A stretch of 64,000 nt of DNA from Salsipaludibacter sp038233055 (GCA_038233055.1 JBBSMS010000002.1:19593-83592); one strand, 5' to 3'. Counted from the first letter of the stretch, positions 8,821 to 18,523 are shown. A program made the numbers and translations. Notes: generated by a model from the letters alone, not told the origin.

Positions 8821-9546
8821 GTGACCCTGCCCTCGCCACGCGTGCGCCGGCTGGTGGATCGGGTCCCGTTCCTCGACAAGGAACTGTTCGTCCTGGCCGA
8901 CCTGGTCCCGTCCGGCGGCACGGTGATCGACGTCGGGGCTGCCGGTGGCGCCCACACCTTCGTGGCCGCCCGTGCGGTCGGTCCCAGCGGGCGCGTGGTC
9001 GCGATCGAGGCCCGGGCCGGCTCCGCCCGGATCCTGCGTGGCTGGCGGCGCGTGCTGGGGGCCGACCACGTCACGGTGGTCACCGGCGCGGCCGGTGCGA
9101 GCCCCGGCGAACTGGTCCTGCGCGTGCCGTTGGTGCCGACCCGCAGCCACCCCGACGGCGGTGACGACGGCACGCTGCTGGCCAGGTTGCCGGCCGTCAC
9201 CCGGTCGGTCGGGGTGACCACGCTCGACCACGTGGTCGCCAGCCACCACCTCGACCGGGTCGACCTGGTCAAGGTCGACGTCGAGGGCGGCGAGGCGGCC
9301 GTGCTGGACGGCGCGACCCGCACCCTGGCGAAGCACCGCCCGGTCCTGCTGCTGGAGTTGTTCGACCCGTTCCTGCGCCGTGAGGGCAGCGGCGCCGACG
9401 CCGTGTTCCGGCGGGTCGTCGGCCTGGGGTACCGACCCCACGTGCTGGGCGACGACGGCCTCGTGGCGGTGGATGCCCACCACGACCACGAGCACAACTA
9501 CGTGTTCGTCCCGGCTGACCGCCGCGGCGATCCTCCGCGAGCCTGA
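8821..9546 (+). CDS. FkbM-family SAM-dependent methyltransferase
   Basis: A 241-residue Rossmann methyltransferase of the FkbM type, which usually O-methylates sugars or secondary metabolites. The SAM-binding motif I is VIDVGAAGGAHTFVAARAVG (about 38-57), followed by the acidic strand VVAIEARAGSARIL. The FkbM signature VDLVKVDVEGGEAAVLDGA is at about 144-162, followed by PVLLLELFDPFL. Start GTG 8821 has GGGAGA upstream. It lies 38 bp after clpX on the same strand and before valS; neither neighbour explains its substrate. It may be an accessory gene inserted into the clpX-valS linkage. Confidence 0.85.
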   Translation: MTLPSPRVRRLVDRVPFLDKELFVLADLVPSGGTVIDVGAAGGAHTFVAARAVGPSGRVVAIEARAGSARILRGWRRVLGADHVTVVTGAAGASPGELVLRVPLVPTRSHPDGGDDGTLLARLPAVTRSVGVTTLDHVVASHHLDRVDLVKVDVEGGEAAVLDGATRTLAKHRPVLLLELFDPFLRREGSGADAVFRRVVGLGYRPHVLGDDGLVAVDAHHDHEHNYVFVPADRRGDPPRA

Positions 9547-9562
9547 TCACCGGCGCTCCGAC

Positions 9563-9580
9563 GGTCCGCCGGGCGGGACC
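9563..9580 (+). terminator. Possible hairpin terminator before valS
   Basis: GGTCCGCC pairs with GGCGGGACC with one bulged G. It lies 16 bp after the methyltransferase stop and just before a TACCCT -10-like box (9596-9601) for valS. Weak: short, with no T-run. Confidence 0.35.
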
Positions 9581-9684
9581 AGCAGGGGTGGGGGCTACCC
9601 TCGCCAGCCACCACGCGTCCCGTCGTGACGGCCCGATCGGCCGCACGGCGGTCGACGACCTCCCATCCTCCGAGGCACGCCGCG

Positions 9685-12378
9685 ATGACCGACGACACCG
9701 CCACGACGGCGGCACCCGCCACCCTGCCGACCGCCTATGACCCGGCCACCGTCGAGCAGCGCCTGTATGCCGACTGGGAGCAGTCGGGCCTGTTCCACGC
9801 CGAACCTGACGACCCGGGTGAGCCGTTCGCGATCGTGTGCCCGCCGCCGAACGTCACCGGCGCCCTGCACATCGGCCATGCGCTGACCTTCGGGGTCGAG
9901 GACGCGATGGTCCGCCACGCCCGCATGACCGGGCGCAACGCCGTGTGGGTGCCCGGGATGGACCACGCCGGCATCTCCACCCAGACCGTGGTGGAGAAGG
10001 AACTGGCGACGGAGGGCCTGACCCGCCACGACCTGGGACGCGAGGCGTTCCTGGAGCGCGTGTGGGAGTGGGTGGACGAGTACGGCGGCCAGATCCTCAA
10101 CCAGTTGCGTCGCCTGGGGGCGAGCCTGGACTGGGACCGCGAGGCCTTCACCTTCGACGAACAACGGTCGGCGGCCGTGACCGAGGTGTTCGTGGCGCTG
10201 CACGAACAGGGGCTGATGTACCGCGGCAACCGGTTGATCAACTGGTGCCCGCAGTGCATGACCGCGCTCAGCGACATCGAGGTCAACCACGTCGAGACGG
10301 CCGGGACCCTGTCCGACTTCGTCTACCCCTGGTCCGACGGGGACGACGCCGACGGCCGCACCGGCATCACCGTGGCCACCACGCGGCCCGAGACGATGCT
10401 GGGAGACACCGCCATCGCCGTGCACCCCGACGACGAGCGCTACACCGCCGCGGTCGGTCGCACCGTCCGCCACCCGTTCCTCGACCGCGAGATCCCGGTG
10501 GTCGCCGACGACTGGGTCGACCCCGAGTTCGGGTCCGGCGCGGTCAAGATCACCCCGGCGCACGACCCCAACGACTTCGCACTCGCCGAGCGCCACCACC
10601 TGCCGGCGATCTCGGTCATCGACCCCGACGCCACCATGAACGACGAGGCCGGGCCGTTCGCGGGCCTGGATCGCTTCGCCGCCCGCGAGGCCGTCGTGGC
10701 CGCGCTGGACGACGCCGGCCTGCTGGTCGGGCGCACGGACCACACCCACCAGGTCGGCACGTGCTCGCGCACCGGCGACGTGGTCGAACCGTTGCTGAGC
10801 GACCAGTGGTTCCTGGAGGTCCGGGCCCTGGCCGACAAGGCGCTGGCCGCGGTGGACGCCGGCGACACCCGCGTACTGCCGCCGCGCCTGCAGACGTTCT
10901 TCGTCGAGTGGTTGGAGAACCTCCACGACTGGTGCGTGTCGCGCCAGATCTGGTGGGGCCACCGGATCCCCGCGTGGTACTGCCCGGACGGCCACGTCAC
11001 CGTCGCCCGCGACACGCCGGCCACCTGCGTCGACTGCGACGCGACCGACCTGCGCCAGGACGACGACGTCCTCGACACCTGGTTCTCGAGCCAGTTGTGG
11101 CCGTTCGCCGTGTTCGGGTGGCAACGCCCCGGCGACACCAACGCCGACCTGGAGACGTGGTACCCGGGCACGGTGATGGAGACCGGGTACGACATCAACA
11201 CCTTCTGGGTGTCGCGGATGCTCCAGATCGGGCTGTGGTTCCTGGACGAGGTGCCCTTCACCACGATCTGGAACCACGGCATGGTGCGCGACGCCGAGGG
11301 CAAGAAGATGTCCAAGTCGTGGGGCAACGTCATCGACCCGCTGGACTTCATCGAGTCCCACGGCGCCGACGCGCTGCGGTTGGCGCTGTTCCAACACTGC
11401 TCGCCCGGAACCGACGTGCCGTTGTCGCCGGACTGGGTCGAGGGCGCACGTCGGTTCCTCAACAAGTTGTTCAACGCGACCCGGTTCGCACTCCAGACCC
11501 TCGACGGGACGCGGCCGGGCGACCTGCCCCTGCTCGACGATCTCGGGTTGGCCGATCGCTGGATCCTGTCGCGGCTGGAGGCCACCCGCGCCGAGGTCGA
11601 CCGCCAGTACGAGACGTGGGACTTCGCCCGCGTGTCGGCGGCGCTCTACCACTTCACCTGGGACGAGTTGGCGGACTGGTACCTCGAGGCCGCCAAGGTG
11701 GTGTTGTACGGCGACGACGAGGACGCCAAGGCCCGGACCCGCGCCGTGCTGGCCCGGGTGCTGGAGGACCTGTTGGCGCTGTGGCACCCGTTGATCCCGT
11801 TCGTGACCGAGGAACTGTGGCGCCACCTGGCCGGTGCCGACGGTGGCCGCGACTCGCTGATGGCGCAGTCGTGGCCGGTGGCCTGCGCCGACGTCGACCC
11901 CGAGGTGGAGGACGACTTCGCCGCGATCGTCGACCTGGTCACGGAGGTCCGACGCTTCCGGTCGGCCAACGACGTGCCCCCTTCGCGCCGCTTTCCGTTG
12001 CTCGTGGCCTCGTCGCACGCCGACCTGGTGGCCGACCAGGCCGGGCTGATCCAGGCCCTGGCCGGGCTCGACGAGTTGACGCTGGTCGACGCGATCGAGG
12101 AGCGAACCGGCACCTCGACGATCGTGTTCGGGTCCGGCGAGGCCCAGGTCGAACTGGCCGGGCTGATCGACGTGGCCGCCGAGACCGCCCGGCTGGCGAA
12201 GGAACGCGACAACGCCCAGGACTTCCTCGGGCGCAGCCGCGGCAAGCTCGCCAACACCCAGTTCGTGGAGCGTGCCCCGGACCACGTCGTCGACGCCGAA
12301 CGAGAGCGCGCAGCCGAGACCGAGCGCGCCATCGCCGAACTGGAACGCCAACTGGCCGCGCTCGCGGACCTGGCATGA
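9685..12378 (+). CDS. valS: Valyl-tRNA synthetase
   Basis: Class I aminoacyl-tRNA synthetase that charges tRNA-Val. The HIGH motif is at residues 62-65 (NVTGALHIGHAL) and the KMSKS loop at 541-545 (GKKMSKSWGN). The CP1 editing domain, which hydrolyses mischarged Thr-tRNA, lies between them (TVATTRPETMLGDTAIAVHP). The protein ends in the coiled-coil tRNA-binding arm (AAETARLAKERDNAQDFLGR onward), as in bacterial ValRS. It is 897 residues, normal length. I start at ATG 9685 (MTDDTATTAAPATLPTAYDP). A GTG at 9625 would add 20 basic residues with no family support. The next gene begins only 22 bp after the stop, so the two are probably co-transcribed. Confidence 0.97.
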   Translation: MTDDTATTAAPATLPTAYDPATVEQRLYADWEQSGLFHAEPDDPGEPFAIVCPPPNVTGALHIGHALTFGVEDAMVRHARMTGRNAVWVPGMDHAGISTQTVVEKELATEGLTRHDLGREAFLERVWEWVDEYGGQILNQLRRLGASLDWDREAFTFDEQRSAAVTEVFVALHEQGLMYRGNRLINWCPQCMTALSDIEVNHVETAGTLSDFVYPWSDGDDADGRTGITVATTRPETMLGDTAIAVHPDDERYTAAVGRTVRHPFLDREIPVVADDWVDPEFGSGAVKITPAHDPNDFALAERHHLPAISVIDPDATMNDEAGPFAGLDRFAAREAVVAALDDAGLLVGRTDHTHQVGTCSRTGDVVEPLLSDQWFLEVRALADKALAAVDAGDTRVLPPRLQTFFVEWLENLHDWCVSRQIWWGHRIPAWYCPDGHVTVARDTPATCVDCDATDLRQDDDVLDTWFSSQLWPFAVFGWQRPGDTNADLETWYPGTVMETGYDINTFWVSRMLQIGLWFLDEVPFTTIWNHGMVRDAEGKKMSKSWGNVIDPLDFIESHGADALRLALFQHCSPGTDVPLSPDWVEGARRFLNKLFNATRFALQTLDGTRPGDLPLLDDLGLADRWILSRLEATRAEVDRQYETWDFARVSAALYHFTWDELADWYLEAAKVVLYGDDEDAKARTRAVLARVLEDLLALWHPLIPFVTEELWRHLAGADGGRDSLMAQSWPVACADVDPEVEDDFAAIVDLVTEVRRFRSANDVPPSRRFPLLVASSHADLVADQAGLIQALAGLDELTLVDAIEERTGTSTIVFGSGEAQVELAGLIDVAAETARLAKERDNAQDFLGRSRGKLANTQFVERAPDHVVDAERERAAETERAIAELERQLAALADLA

Positions 12379-12399
12379 CGGGACACGCCGAGGTCGCCC

Positions 12400-13569
12400 G
12401 TGCCTGATCCCCTCGGACCGATCACGGCCGGTCGCCGTGGGCAGGGACTGCTGTCGTTCCGGATCGGTCCGATCCCGGTCACGATCCACCTCAGCTTCCT
12501 GTTCGTGCTGGCCTTCCTGGGACTTGACCTGGCCAGCCCGGTGCTGGTGGCGGTGTGGATCGTGGTCGGAGCGTCATCGGTGCTGTTGCACGAACTTGGC
12601 CATGCCGTCGGCGCCCTGCTGGCGGGCCACGAGCCCCAGGTCGACCTTGCCGGCATGGGCGGCGTCACCAGCTACACGTCCGACGGGCCGAATGGCGACT
12701 CGCGTGGCTGGGGGCTGCTCATCACGGCTGCCGGCCCGGGCATCCAGATCCTGGCCGGGTTCGCGCTGCTGCCGTTCGTCGGCCGGTTCGGGATCGACGC
12801 CAGCCACGGCCTGGGCACCTTCGCCGCGTCGGTGTGGGTGGTGGTGTCGCTGTTGTGGGGCTTCCTGAACCTGGTCCCGATCCTGCCCCTGGACGGCGGC
12901 CAGTTGTTCCGCAACCTCGTGCCGGGCGGCCCGACCACCCGGACCCGCGTCGCCGAGGTCGTGTCGGTCGCCGTCGCCGCGGCCGGACTGGTGTGGTGCC
13001 TGCTCAACGACCAGACCATCGCCGCCCTGCTGGCCGGGTGGTTCGGGTTCGCCAACCTGCAGTCGCTGCTGCGTTCTCCCGAACCGCCCCGGGCCTCGTC
13101 CGGGGCGTCCCCCGACGCGACCGCGGTCGAGGCGTTGCAGGATGCCCAGCAGCTCCAGGCCGAAGGGGAGCATGCCGCCAGTGCCGAGGCCGCCGGGCGG
13201 GCCGCGTCGACCGCCCGAGACCGGCGCCTGCGCACGGTCGGTGGCTCACTTGCCCTGGCCGGGTTGCTGCGGTCGGACCAGCACGCGGCCGCGTACCGAC
13301 TGGTCGCCGACCCCCGGCACGGGCTCGCCCTCAACGAGGTGCTGGTGGCCCATGCCTTGGCCGCCCACCCCGATCGTGGGGCGATTGCGTCGGTCCTGAT
13401 GGCCGCCGGCGACGACCAGATGGAGGCTCGGCTGCGCGGGATCACGGCCGTCACGGCCTCGTTGCACGGCCGGCCGGACGTCGCCGATCGACTGCTGGAC
13501 GCGGGGCCGGTCTCCGACGACGTGCGCGCCGAGGTCCAGCGCCTGGTGGCCGAGCGCGCCCGGGGCTGA
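12400..13569 (+). CDS. Site-2 protease family (M50) membrane metalloprotease
   Basis: An intramembrane zinc protease of the S2P/M50 type. The zinc ligands HELGH are at residues 64-68 within a hydrophobic helix, and the third-ligand motif is ILPLDGGQLF (Asp165). About six membrane segments fill the first 225 residues. The last 160 residues are soluble, Ala-rich and helical, resembling TPR-like repeats (EALQDAQQLQAEGEHAASAE onward), perhaps a partner-binding domain. Members of this family cut membrane-bound anti-sigma factors or clear signal peptides; the substrate here is unknown. The start is GTG 12400, 22 bp after valS. It separates valS from folC, which are often direct neighbours in Actinobacteria. 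Confidence 0.9.
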   Translation: MPDPLGPITAGRRGQGLLSFRIGPIPVTIHLSFLFVLAFLGLDLASPVLVAVWIVVGASSVLLHELGHAVGALLAGHEPQVDLAGMGGVTSYTSDGPNGDSRGWGLLITAAGPGIQILAGFALLPFVGRFGIDASHGLGTFAASVWVVVSLLWGFLNLVPILPLDGGQLFRNLVPGGPTTRTRVAEVVSVAVAAAGLVWCLLNDQTIAALLAGWFGFANLQSLLRSPEPPRASSGASPDATAVEALQDAQQLQAEGEHAASAEAAGRAASTARDRRLRTVGGSLALAGLLRSDQHAAAYRLVADPRHGLALNEVLVAHALAAHPDRGAIASVLMAAGDDQMEARLRGITAVTASLHGRPDVADRLLDAGPVSDDVRAEVQRLVAERARG

Positions 13570-13663
13570 GCAGCCGCCGGCGCGGGCACCACCCGGGACG
13601 TCCGTCCGGCCGGGACCGGGCCGCTACCGTTCCCGCCCGTTGATCGGCTTCGGAGGGATGCCC

Positions 13664-14965
13664 GTGGACATCGTTGCCGCTCGCCGGCTGCTGGGGGAAC
13701 GTGGGCCCGGTGCGATGAAGCCGGACCTGTCGCGCATCACCGCGCTGATGGGCTTGCTCGGCAACCCCCAGGAACACCTCCCCACGATCCACGTCACCGG
13801 CACGAACGGCAAGACCTCGACCACGCGGATGGTCGCCTCGTTGCTGTCCGAACTGGGGCTGACCACCGGGACGTTCACGTCGCCGCACCTGCAGTCGGTG
13901 CGTGAGCGGATCCAGGTCGGCTTGCAACCGCTGTCGGAGGAGGACTTCGCACGCACGCTCGAGGCGGTCACCACGGTCGCCGACCTGGTGGACGCGACCG
14001 GCGACGACGTCACCTACTTCGAACTGCTCGTCGCGATGGCGTTGTGGACGTTCACCGACCTGCCCGTCGACGTCGCCGTCATGGAGGTCGGCATGGGCGG
14101 CCGCTGGGATGCCACCAACGTGGTGCGGGGCGACGTCGCGGTCATCACCCCCGTCGACGTCGACCACCGCGAACTGGGGGACCGGCCCGCGACGGCGCGC
14201 GAGAAGTCCGGGATCATCAAGGAGCGCAGCCGCGTGGTGCTGGCCGCGCAGGCCGACGAGGTCGAAGCCATCCTGGTCGCGGCCGCCGAGGAGGTCGGGG
14301 CACCGGTCGCCACGTGGCCGGACTTCCACGGCGTCGAGGACCGCCGGATCGCCATGGGCGGGCAACAGGTCGCGCTGCGGGTCGGCGAACGGGTGGTCGA
14401 CGAGATCTTCCTGCCCCTGCACGGCGCCCACCAGGCCGACAACGCCGCGATCGCGCTGGCCACCCTGGCCGCGTTCCTGGGCTTGCAGTTCCTTGAGGTG
14501 GAGGACGACGTCATCCGGGCGGGCTTCGCGCGGGTGGACTCGCCCGGTCGACTGGAGGTCGTCGCGCGCCACCCGACGATCGTGCTCGACGGTGCCCACA
14601 ACCCCCACGGGGCCCGGGCGCTGGCCGCGGCGCTGGACGAAGCCTTCACCTTCCGCAACGTCATCCTGGTCCTGGGCTGCCTCGCCGACAAGGACCTGCC
14701 CGGCATCGTCGGCGCCTTCCGCGACGTCGTCGACCACGTCGTCGTCACCGCGCCGCCGTCGCCACGGGCCGCCACCGCGGCCGACCTGGGCGAGGTCGCG
14801 CGGGCGGTCTTCGACGGCACCGGGGTCGCCGTGGAGGAGGCCGACGACGTCGCGACCGCGCTGGACCTGGCGACGGGCGTGGCCGGAGAGGGTGACGGGG
14901 TGGTGGTGACGGGGTCGTTGCACACCGTCGGCGCGGCCCGTGACGTGCACCTCCCGCTGGACTGA
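13664..14965 (+). CDS. folC: Folylpolyglutamate synthase / dihydrofolate synthase
   Basis: Mur-ligase-family enzyme that adds glutamate to dihydropteroate or folates. The P-loop is TGTNGKTSTT (about 45-54). The Mur-ligase central motif is EVGMGGRWDATNVV (FolC proteins use MEVGLGGRLDATN), and the C-terminal domain has the LDGAHNPHGARALA motif. At 433 residues it is typical. Three in-frame starts are close together: TTG 13640, ATG 13658 and GTG 13664. GGAGGG at 13652-13657 abuts the ATG but is correctly spaced for GTG 13664, so I choose that. A TACCGT -10-like box is at 13625-13630. Confidence 0.95.
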   Translation: MDIVAARRLLGERGPGAMKPDLSRITALMGLLGNPQEHLPTIHVTGTNGKTSTTRMVASLLSELGLTTGTFTSPHLQSVRERIQVGLQPLSEEDFARTLEAVTTVADLVDATGDDVTYFELLVAMALWTFTDLPVDVAVMEVGMGGRWDATNVVRGDVAVITPVDVDHRELGDRPATAREKSGIIKERSRVVLAAQADEVEAILVAAAEEVGAPVATWPDFHGVEDRRIAMGGQQVALRVGERVVDEIFLPLHGAHQADNAAIALATLAAFLGLQFLEVEDDVIRAGFARVDSPGRLEVVARHPTIVLDGAHNPHGARALAAALDEAFTFRNVILVLGCLADKDLPGIVGAFRDVVDHVVVTAPPSPRAATAADLGEVARAVFDGTGVAVEEADDVATALDLATGVAGEGDGVVVTGSLHTVGAARDVHLPLD

Positions 14966-15079
14966 AACCGGCGCGCCATTGGGGCGAGTCGAGCCATCGT
15001 CGGCGCGTTACCGTGGACGCGACGAACCGCCGCCAGCGTGCGGCGACCCCCCACCCACCACCACGAACAGGACCCACCC

Positions 15080-15484
15080 ATGGCCGTCGAACAGACCCTG
15101 ATCCTCGTCAAGCCCGACGGCGTCGCCCGCGGCCTGGTCGGCGAGGTCATCGGCCGGATCGAGGGCAAGGGCTACACCATCGAGGCGCTGGAGATGCGCA
15201 CGCTGGAGCGCGCGACCGCCGAGGAGCACTACGGCGAGCACGTCGACAAGCCGTTCTTCGGCGAACTGGTCGACTTCATCACGTCAGGCCCGCTTGTCGC
15301 CATGCGCGTGTCCGGTGACGACGCGATCGTCGGCCTGCGCACGATCATGGGCGCGACCAACCCCATCGAGGCCACTCCCGGCTCGATCCGCGGCGACTTC
15401 GCCACCATCATCGGCGAGAACATCGTGCACGGCTCCGACTCGGTCGAGTCCGCCGAGCGCGAACTGGGCATCTTCTTCGGCTGA
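15080..15484 (+). CDS. ndk: Nucleoside diphosphate kinase
   Basis: Transfers the terminal phosphate from ATP to other nucleoside diphosphates through a phosphohistidine, balancing NTP and dNTP pools. The catalytic His117 is in ENIVHGSDSVESAERE, the family signature. The N-terminus is MAVEQTLILVKPDGVARGLV. The 134-residue length is exact for the family. ATG 15080 is preferred; upstream in-frame codons encode a His/Pro-rich string with no homology. A TACCGT -10-like box lies at 15009-15014. The folC-ndk order is common in Actinobacteria. It converges on the RadC-like gene with a 38-bp gap and no clear terminator between them. Confidence 0.97.
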   Translation: MAVEQTLILVKPDGVARGLVGEVIGRIEGKGYTIEALEMRTLERATAEEHYGEHVDKPFFGELVDFITSGPLVAMRVSGDDAIVGLRTIMGATNPIEATPGSIRGDFATIIGENIVHGSDSVESAERELGIFFG

Positions 15485-15522
15485 ATCAGTCATCCGATCC
15501 GGAGGGGGTCCCGGCTGCTGCC

Positions 15523-16041
15523 TCACAGGTGGCCGGCGCGGGCCAGGGAGCGCCACTGGTCGTCGGCCAGGACCAGGTGGTCCAGCAGGTCGACTCCGAC
15601 CACGTCGCCGGCCCGGGCCAAGCGGGTCGTGACGGCGATGTCGTCGCGCGACGGCGTGGGATCCCCGGACGGGTGGTTGTGGCCGACGACGACGGCCGCG
15701 GCGTTGCCCAGCAGCGCGTCCCGGTAGATCTCGCGCGGGGCCATGAACGTGTGGTCCAGCGAACCGATGCTGACCACGTGGACGTCGAGCACGCGGTGGC
15801 GGGTGTCCAGCAGGACGGCCGCACAGCGTTCGCGGTCCCGACCGTTCAACAGCGGCGCGAGCACGTCGGCCGCGCGTTGCGGTGACGTGACCAGCGCCTG
15901 GGCCTCGCCCGCCACCGCGAGCGCCCGGGCGGCCTCGGCCACGCACGCCGCACACGAGGTCGCCGCACCGGTGGGACCCGCGGCGGGCCCTGCGATCCAC
16001 GCCCGGTCACGGTCGGTGGGCGGGCGAGTGGTGGTGGACAC
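15523..16041 (-). CDS. RadC-like JAB-domain protein
   Basis: A 172-residue protein with the MPN/JAB metal-binding fold of the RadC family. The zinc-site motif is VVVGHNHPSGDPTPSRDDI (the HxHPSGD signature). The family strand CAAVLLDTRHRVLDVHVVSIGSLD lies upstream. The usual helix-hairpin-helix segment of full RadC (about 225 residues) is missing; instead there is a short N-terminus with two Cys (SCAACVAEAARAL). RadC proteins have no settled function; a DNA-repair role was once proposed and later questioned. The start is GTG 16041. It faces away from mreB across a 364-bp gap. Confidence 0.8.
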   Translation of the reverse strand: MSTTTRPPTDRDRAWIAGPAAGPTGAATSCAACVAEAARALAVAGEAQALVTSPQRAADVLAPLLNGRDRERCAAVLLDTRHRVLDVHVVSIGSLDHTFMAPREIYRDALLGNAAAVVVGHNHPSGDPTPSRDDIAVTTRLARAGDVVGVDLLDHLVLADDQWRSLARAGHL

Positions 16042-16405
16042 GGCGATCCTTGGGGCGGCGTGCTGGCCATGGTGGCCACGGCGACCGCCCGGGGCGTCGT
16101 CAACCTCGGCGGCTGTGGACGGTCCGGACCATGCCCGGGAACCCTGCGCATCGCCGTCAGCACAGGAACCACACCCGCCACTTGCGCAACATGCGTCCGG
16201 GGTTTGCTACGGTGTGTGGGGCCGCCGCCCCGGCGGTCAGCGTGCAAGCGGCCATCTATCGGGTGTCGTGGGACGCACCCCGATATCGTTCAGCCATCAC
16301 CCGATGTCCGCGGCGCGCCCCCCACGCCGGTCCCCCCATCCCTGCCGCAACCGGCCGCCCGTGGCGAGACGACATCGCCAACCCCCCGTTCGAAGGTGAA
16401 GTTTC
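16042..16405. promoter_or_regulatory. Divergent radC-like/mreB intergenic region
   Basis: No gene. It should hold the promoter for the mreB operon. The best -10 candidate is TACGGT at 16208-16213 on the plus strand. A TTGCGC at 16182-16187 is the nearest -35-like hexamer, at an over-long spacing of 20 bp. That would leave a leader of about 185 bases before the mreB GTG; I see no known riboswitch in it. Confidence 0.35.
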
Positions 16406-17446
16406 GTGGCCTCCAGGTTCCCCAACATCCACATGCTCGGCCGCGACATGGCGGTCGACCTCGGCACGGCCAACACCCTGGTCTACGTCCGTGGTCGCGG
16501 CATCATGCTCAACGAGCCCTCGGTCGTCGCGATCAACACCAACAACGGCGCCATCCTGTCGGTCGGTGCCGAGGCCAAGCGCATGATCGGCCGCACGCCG
16601 GGCCACATCATGGCGATCCGGCCCCTGAAGGACGGCGTCATTGCCGACTTCGACGTGACCGAGAAGATGCTGCGCTACTTCATCCAGGCCGTCCACAAGC
16701 GTCGCTTCCTGGCCAAGCCGCGCGTCGTCGTGTGCGTGCCGTCGGGCATCACCGGCGTCGAGCAGCGCGCGGTCGAGGAGGCCACGATGTCGGCCGGCGC
16801 CCGCGCCGCCTACATCATCGAAGAGCCCATGGCGGCCGCGATCGGGGCCGGCCTGCCGGTCCACGAACCGGCCGGCAACATGGTCGTCGACATCGGCGGT
16901 GGCACCACCGAGGTCGCGGTCATCTCGCTGGGCGGGATCGTCACCAGCCAGTCGATCCGCATCGGCGGCGACGAACTGGACGAGTCGATCATCTCCTACA
17001 TCAAGAAGGAGTACTCGTTGATGCTCGGCGAGCGCACCGCCGAGGAGATCAAGATGGCGATCGGGTCGGCCTTCCCGCTGCCCGACGAGCCGCACGCCGA
17101 GATCCGCGGTCGCGACCTGGTGTCCGGGCTGCCCAAGACGATCGTCGTGTCGTCCGAGGAGATCCGCAAGGCCATCGAGGAGCCGGTCAACTCCATCGTC
17201 GACGCGGTCAAGAACACCCTCGACAAGACCCCGCCGGAACTGGCGGCCGACATCATGGACAAGGGCATCGTGCTGGCCGGCGGCGGCGGCATGTTGCGCG
17301 GCTTGGACGAGCGCCTCAAGCACGAGACCGGCATGCCGATCCACATCACCGACTCGCCGCTGTCGGCGGTCGCGGTCGGCTCCGGCAAGTGCCTCGAGGA
17401 GTTCGAGGCGCTGCGCAAGGTGCTGATCTCGTCCTCACGTGGCTGA
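16406..17446 (+). CDS. mreB: Rod shape-determining actin homolog MreB
   Basis: Bacterial actin that polymerises under the membrane and directs lateral wall synthesis. The phosphate-1 loop is MAVDLGTANTLVYV (about 15-28), phosphate-2 is MVVDIGGGTTEVAVISLGG, and the adenosine motif is IVLAGGGGMLRGLDERL. At 346 residues it has the family length. The start is GTG 16406 (MASRFPNIHMLGRDM). It is the first gene of mreB-mreC-mreD-mrdA-rodA, the complete elongation set. The organism is therefore very likely rod-shaped with dispersed lateral growth, unlike the polar-growing mycobacteria, which lack MreB. Confidence 0.97.
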   Translation: MASRFPNIHMLGRDMAVDLGTANTLVYVRGRGIMLNEPSVVAINTNNGAILSVGAEAKRMIGRTPGHIMAIRPLKDGVIADFDVTEKMLRYFIQAVHKRRFLAKPRVVVCVPSGITGVEQRAVEEATMSAGARAAYIIEEPMAAAIGAGLPVHEPAGNMVVDIGGGTTEVAVISLGGIVTSQSIRIGGDELDESIISYIKKEYSLMLGERTAEEIKMAIGSAFPLPDEPHAEIRGRDLVSGLPKTIVVSSEEIRKAIEEPVNSIVDAVKNTLDKTPPELAADIMDKGIVLAGGGGMLRGLDERLKHETGMPIHITDSPLSAVAVGSGKCLEEFEALRKVLISSSRG

Positions 17447-17554
17447 CCGACGCGAACCCGTGGCTCCGGCCGCTCCCGGCACCTCGGGGGCGGCCGTGCT
17501 CGTGACGTCGGCCGGCCGGGCCCGGTCGGGCCACGGCGACCGACGGACCGCCTG

Positions 17555-18523
17555 ATGTTCCAACGCCGCCGTGCACGCATCCTGCTGGTCCTGTTCGTGG
17601 TGGTCGCGCTGGTGCTGGTCACGCTCGACTTCCGGTCCGAGCCGACCGGCGACGACCTCGCCAGCCGCCTCCGCGGTGCCGTCGGCGTGGTGCTGGGTCC
17701 GGTCCAAAACGGGCTGTCCACGCTCGTGCGCCCGATCTCCTCGGCGGCGTCCAACGTCGGTGAACTGGTCGAGATCCGGGCCGAGAACGCGCGCCTGCGG
17801 GCCCAGTTGGCCCGGACCGAGGAGCGACGCCTGTCCTACGACGACGTCGTGCGAGAGAACGACGAACTCCGCGCCCAACTCGGATTCCGCGACCGCAACG
17901 AGCTCGACACCGTGACCGCCCAGGTGATCGCGCAGGGCGCCTCCAACTTCGAGTGGACCGCCACGCTGGACGTCGGGACGGACGACGGCGTGCGGCCCGA
18001 CATGCCGGTCGTCAACGGCGAGGGCCTGGTGGGCCGGGTCATCGCGACCAGCCCGTCGACCTCCAGGGTCCTGCTGACCATCGACCCGAACTTCGGGGCG
18101 GCGGTGCGCGTGGCCGAGACCGGCGTCATCGGCTCGCTGGCCGGGGACGGCAACGAGCCGCTGATCTTCGAGCCCCTGATCACCGACGTCGGCATCGAGG
18201 TCGGCCAGGAACTGGTCACCTCGTCCTACCTCGGCGGCACCTACATCTCCGGCATCCCGGTGGGCGTGGTCACCCGTGCCGACGTCGAGGACGGCCAGTT
18301 GTCGCGGACCGTCGACGTGTTGCCGTTCGTCGACTTCTCCACCCTCGGCCTGGTGTCGGTCGTCATGACCGATCCGGTCGAAGAAGTCGAGCCGCTCGAA
18401 CTCGACCCGACACCCAAGTTCACCGTCCCACCGGTCGATCCCCAGCGCCCGGCCGACGAGGTCCCGCCCATTCCCGAGCCGAACGTCGCGCCGAGCCCCT
18501 CGCCGACCGGGTCGGACACCTGA
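17555..18523 (+). CDS. mreC: Rod shape-determining protein MreC
   Basis: Bitopic membrane protein that links MreB to PBP2 and RodA outside the membrane. There is a short basic N-terminus (MFQRRRAR), one membrane helix (about residues 8-24), then a coiled coil (about 70-110, ENARLRAQLARTEERRLSYD). Two beta-barrel domains follow, with the family strings GASNFEWTATLDVGTDDGV and GLVGRVIATSPSTSRVLLTID. A Pro/Glu-rich tail of about 45 residues ends the protein; it is likely disordered and not part of the core family. The stop codon overlaps the mreD start (TGATG), indicating translational coupling. Confidence 0.94.
   Translation: MFQRRRARILLVLFVVVALVLVTLDFRSEPTGDDLASRLRGAVGVVLGPVQNGLSTLVRPISSAASNVGELVEIRAENARLRAQLARTEERRLSYDDVVRENDELRAQLGFRDRNELDTVTAQVIAQGASNFEWTATLDVGTDDGVRPDMPVVNGEGLVGRVIATSPSTSRVLLTIDPNFGAAVRVAETGVIGSLAGDGNEPLIFEPLITDVGIEVGQELVTSSYLGGTYISGIPVGVVTRADVEDGQLSRTVDVLPFVDFSTLGLVSVVMTDPVEEVEPLELDPTPKFTVPPVDPQRPADEVPPIPEPNVAPSPSPTGSDT

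Noticed and set aside
9547..9684. T-box leader upstream of valS
   Set aside because: The gap is only 138 bp and shows neither the T-box bulge sequence nor a paired terminator/antiterminator.
9595..12489. A 964-codon open frame on the minus strand across valS
   Set aside because: It is the antisense shadow of valS: Gly/Val/Arg/Asp-rich with no known domain. The plus strand encodes a complete ValRS.
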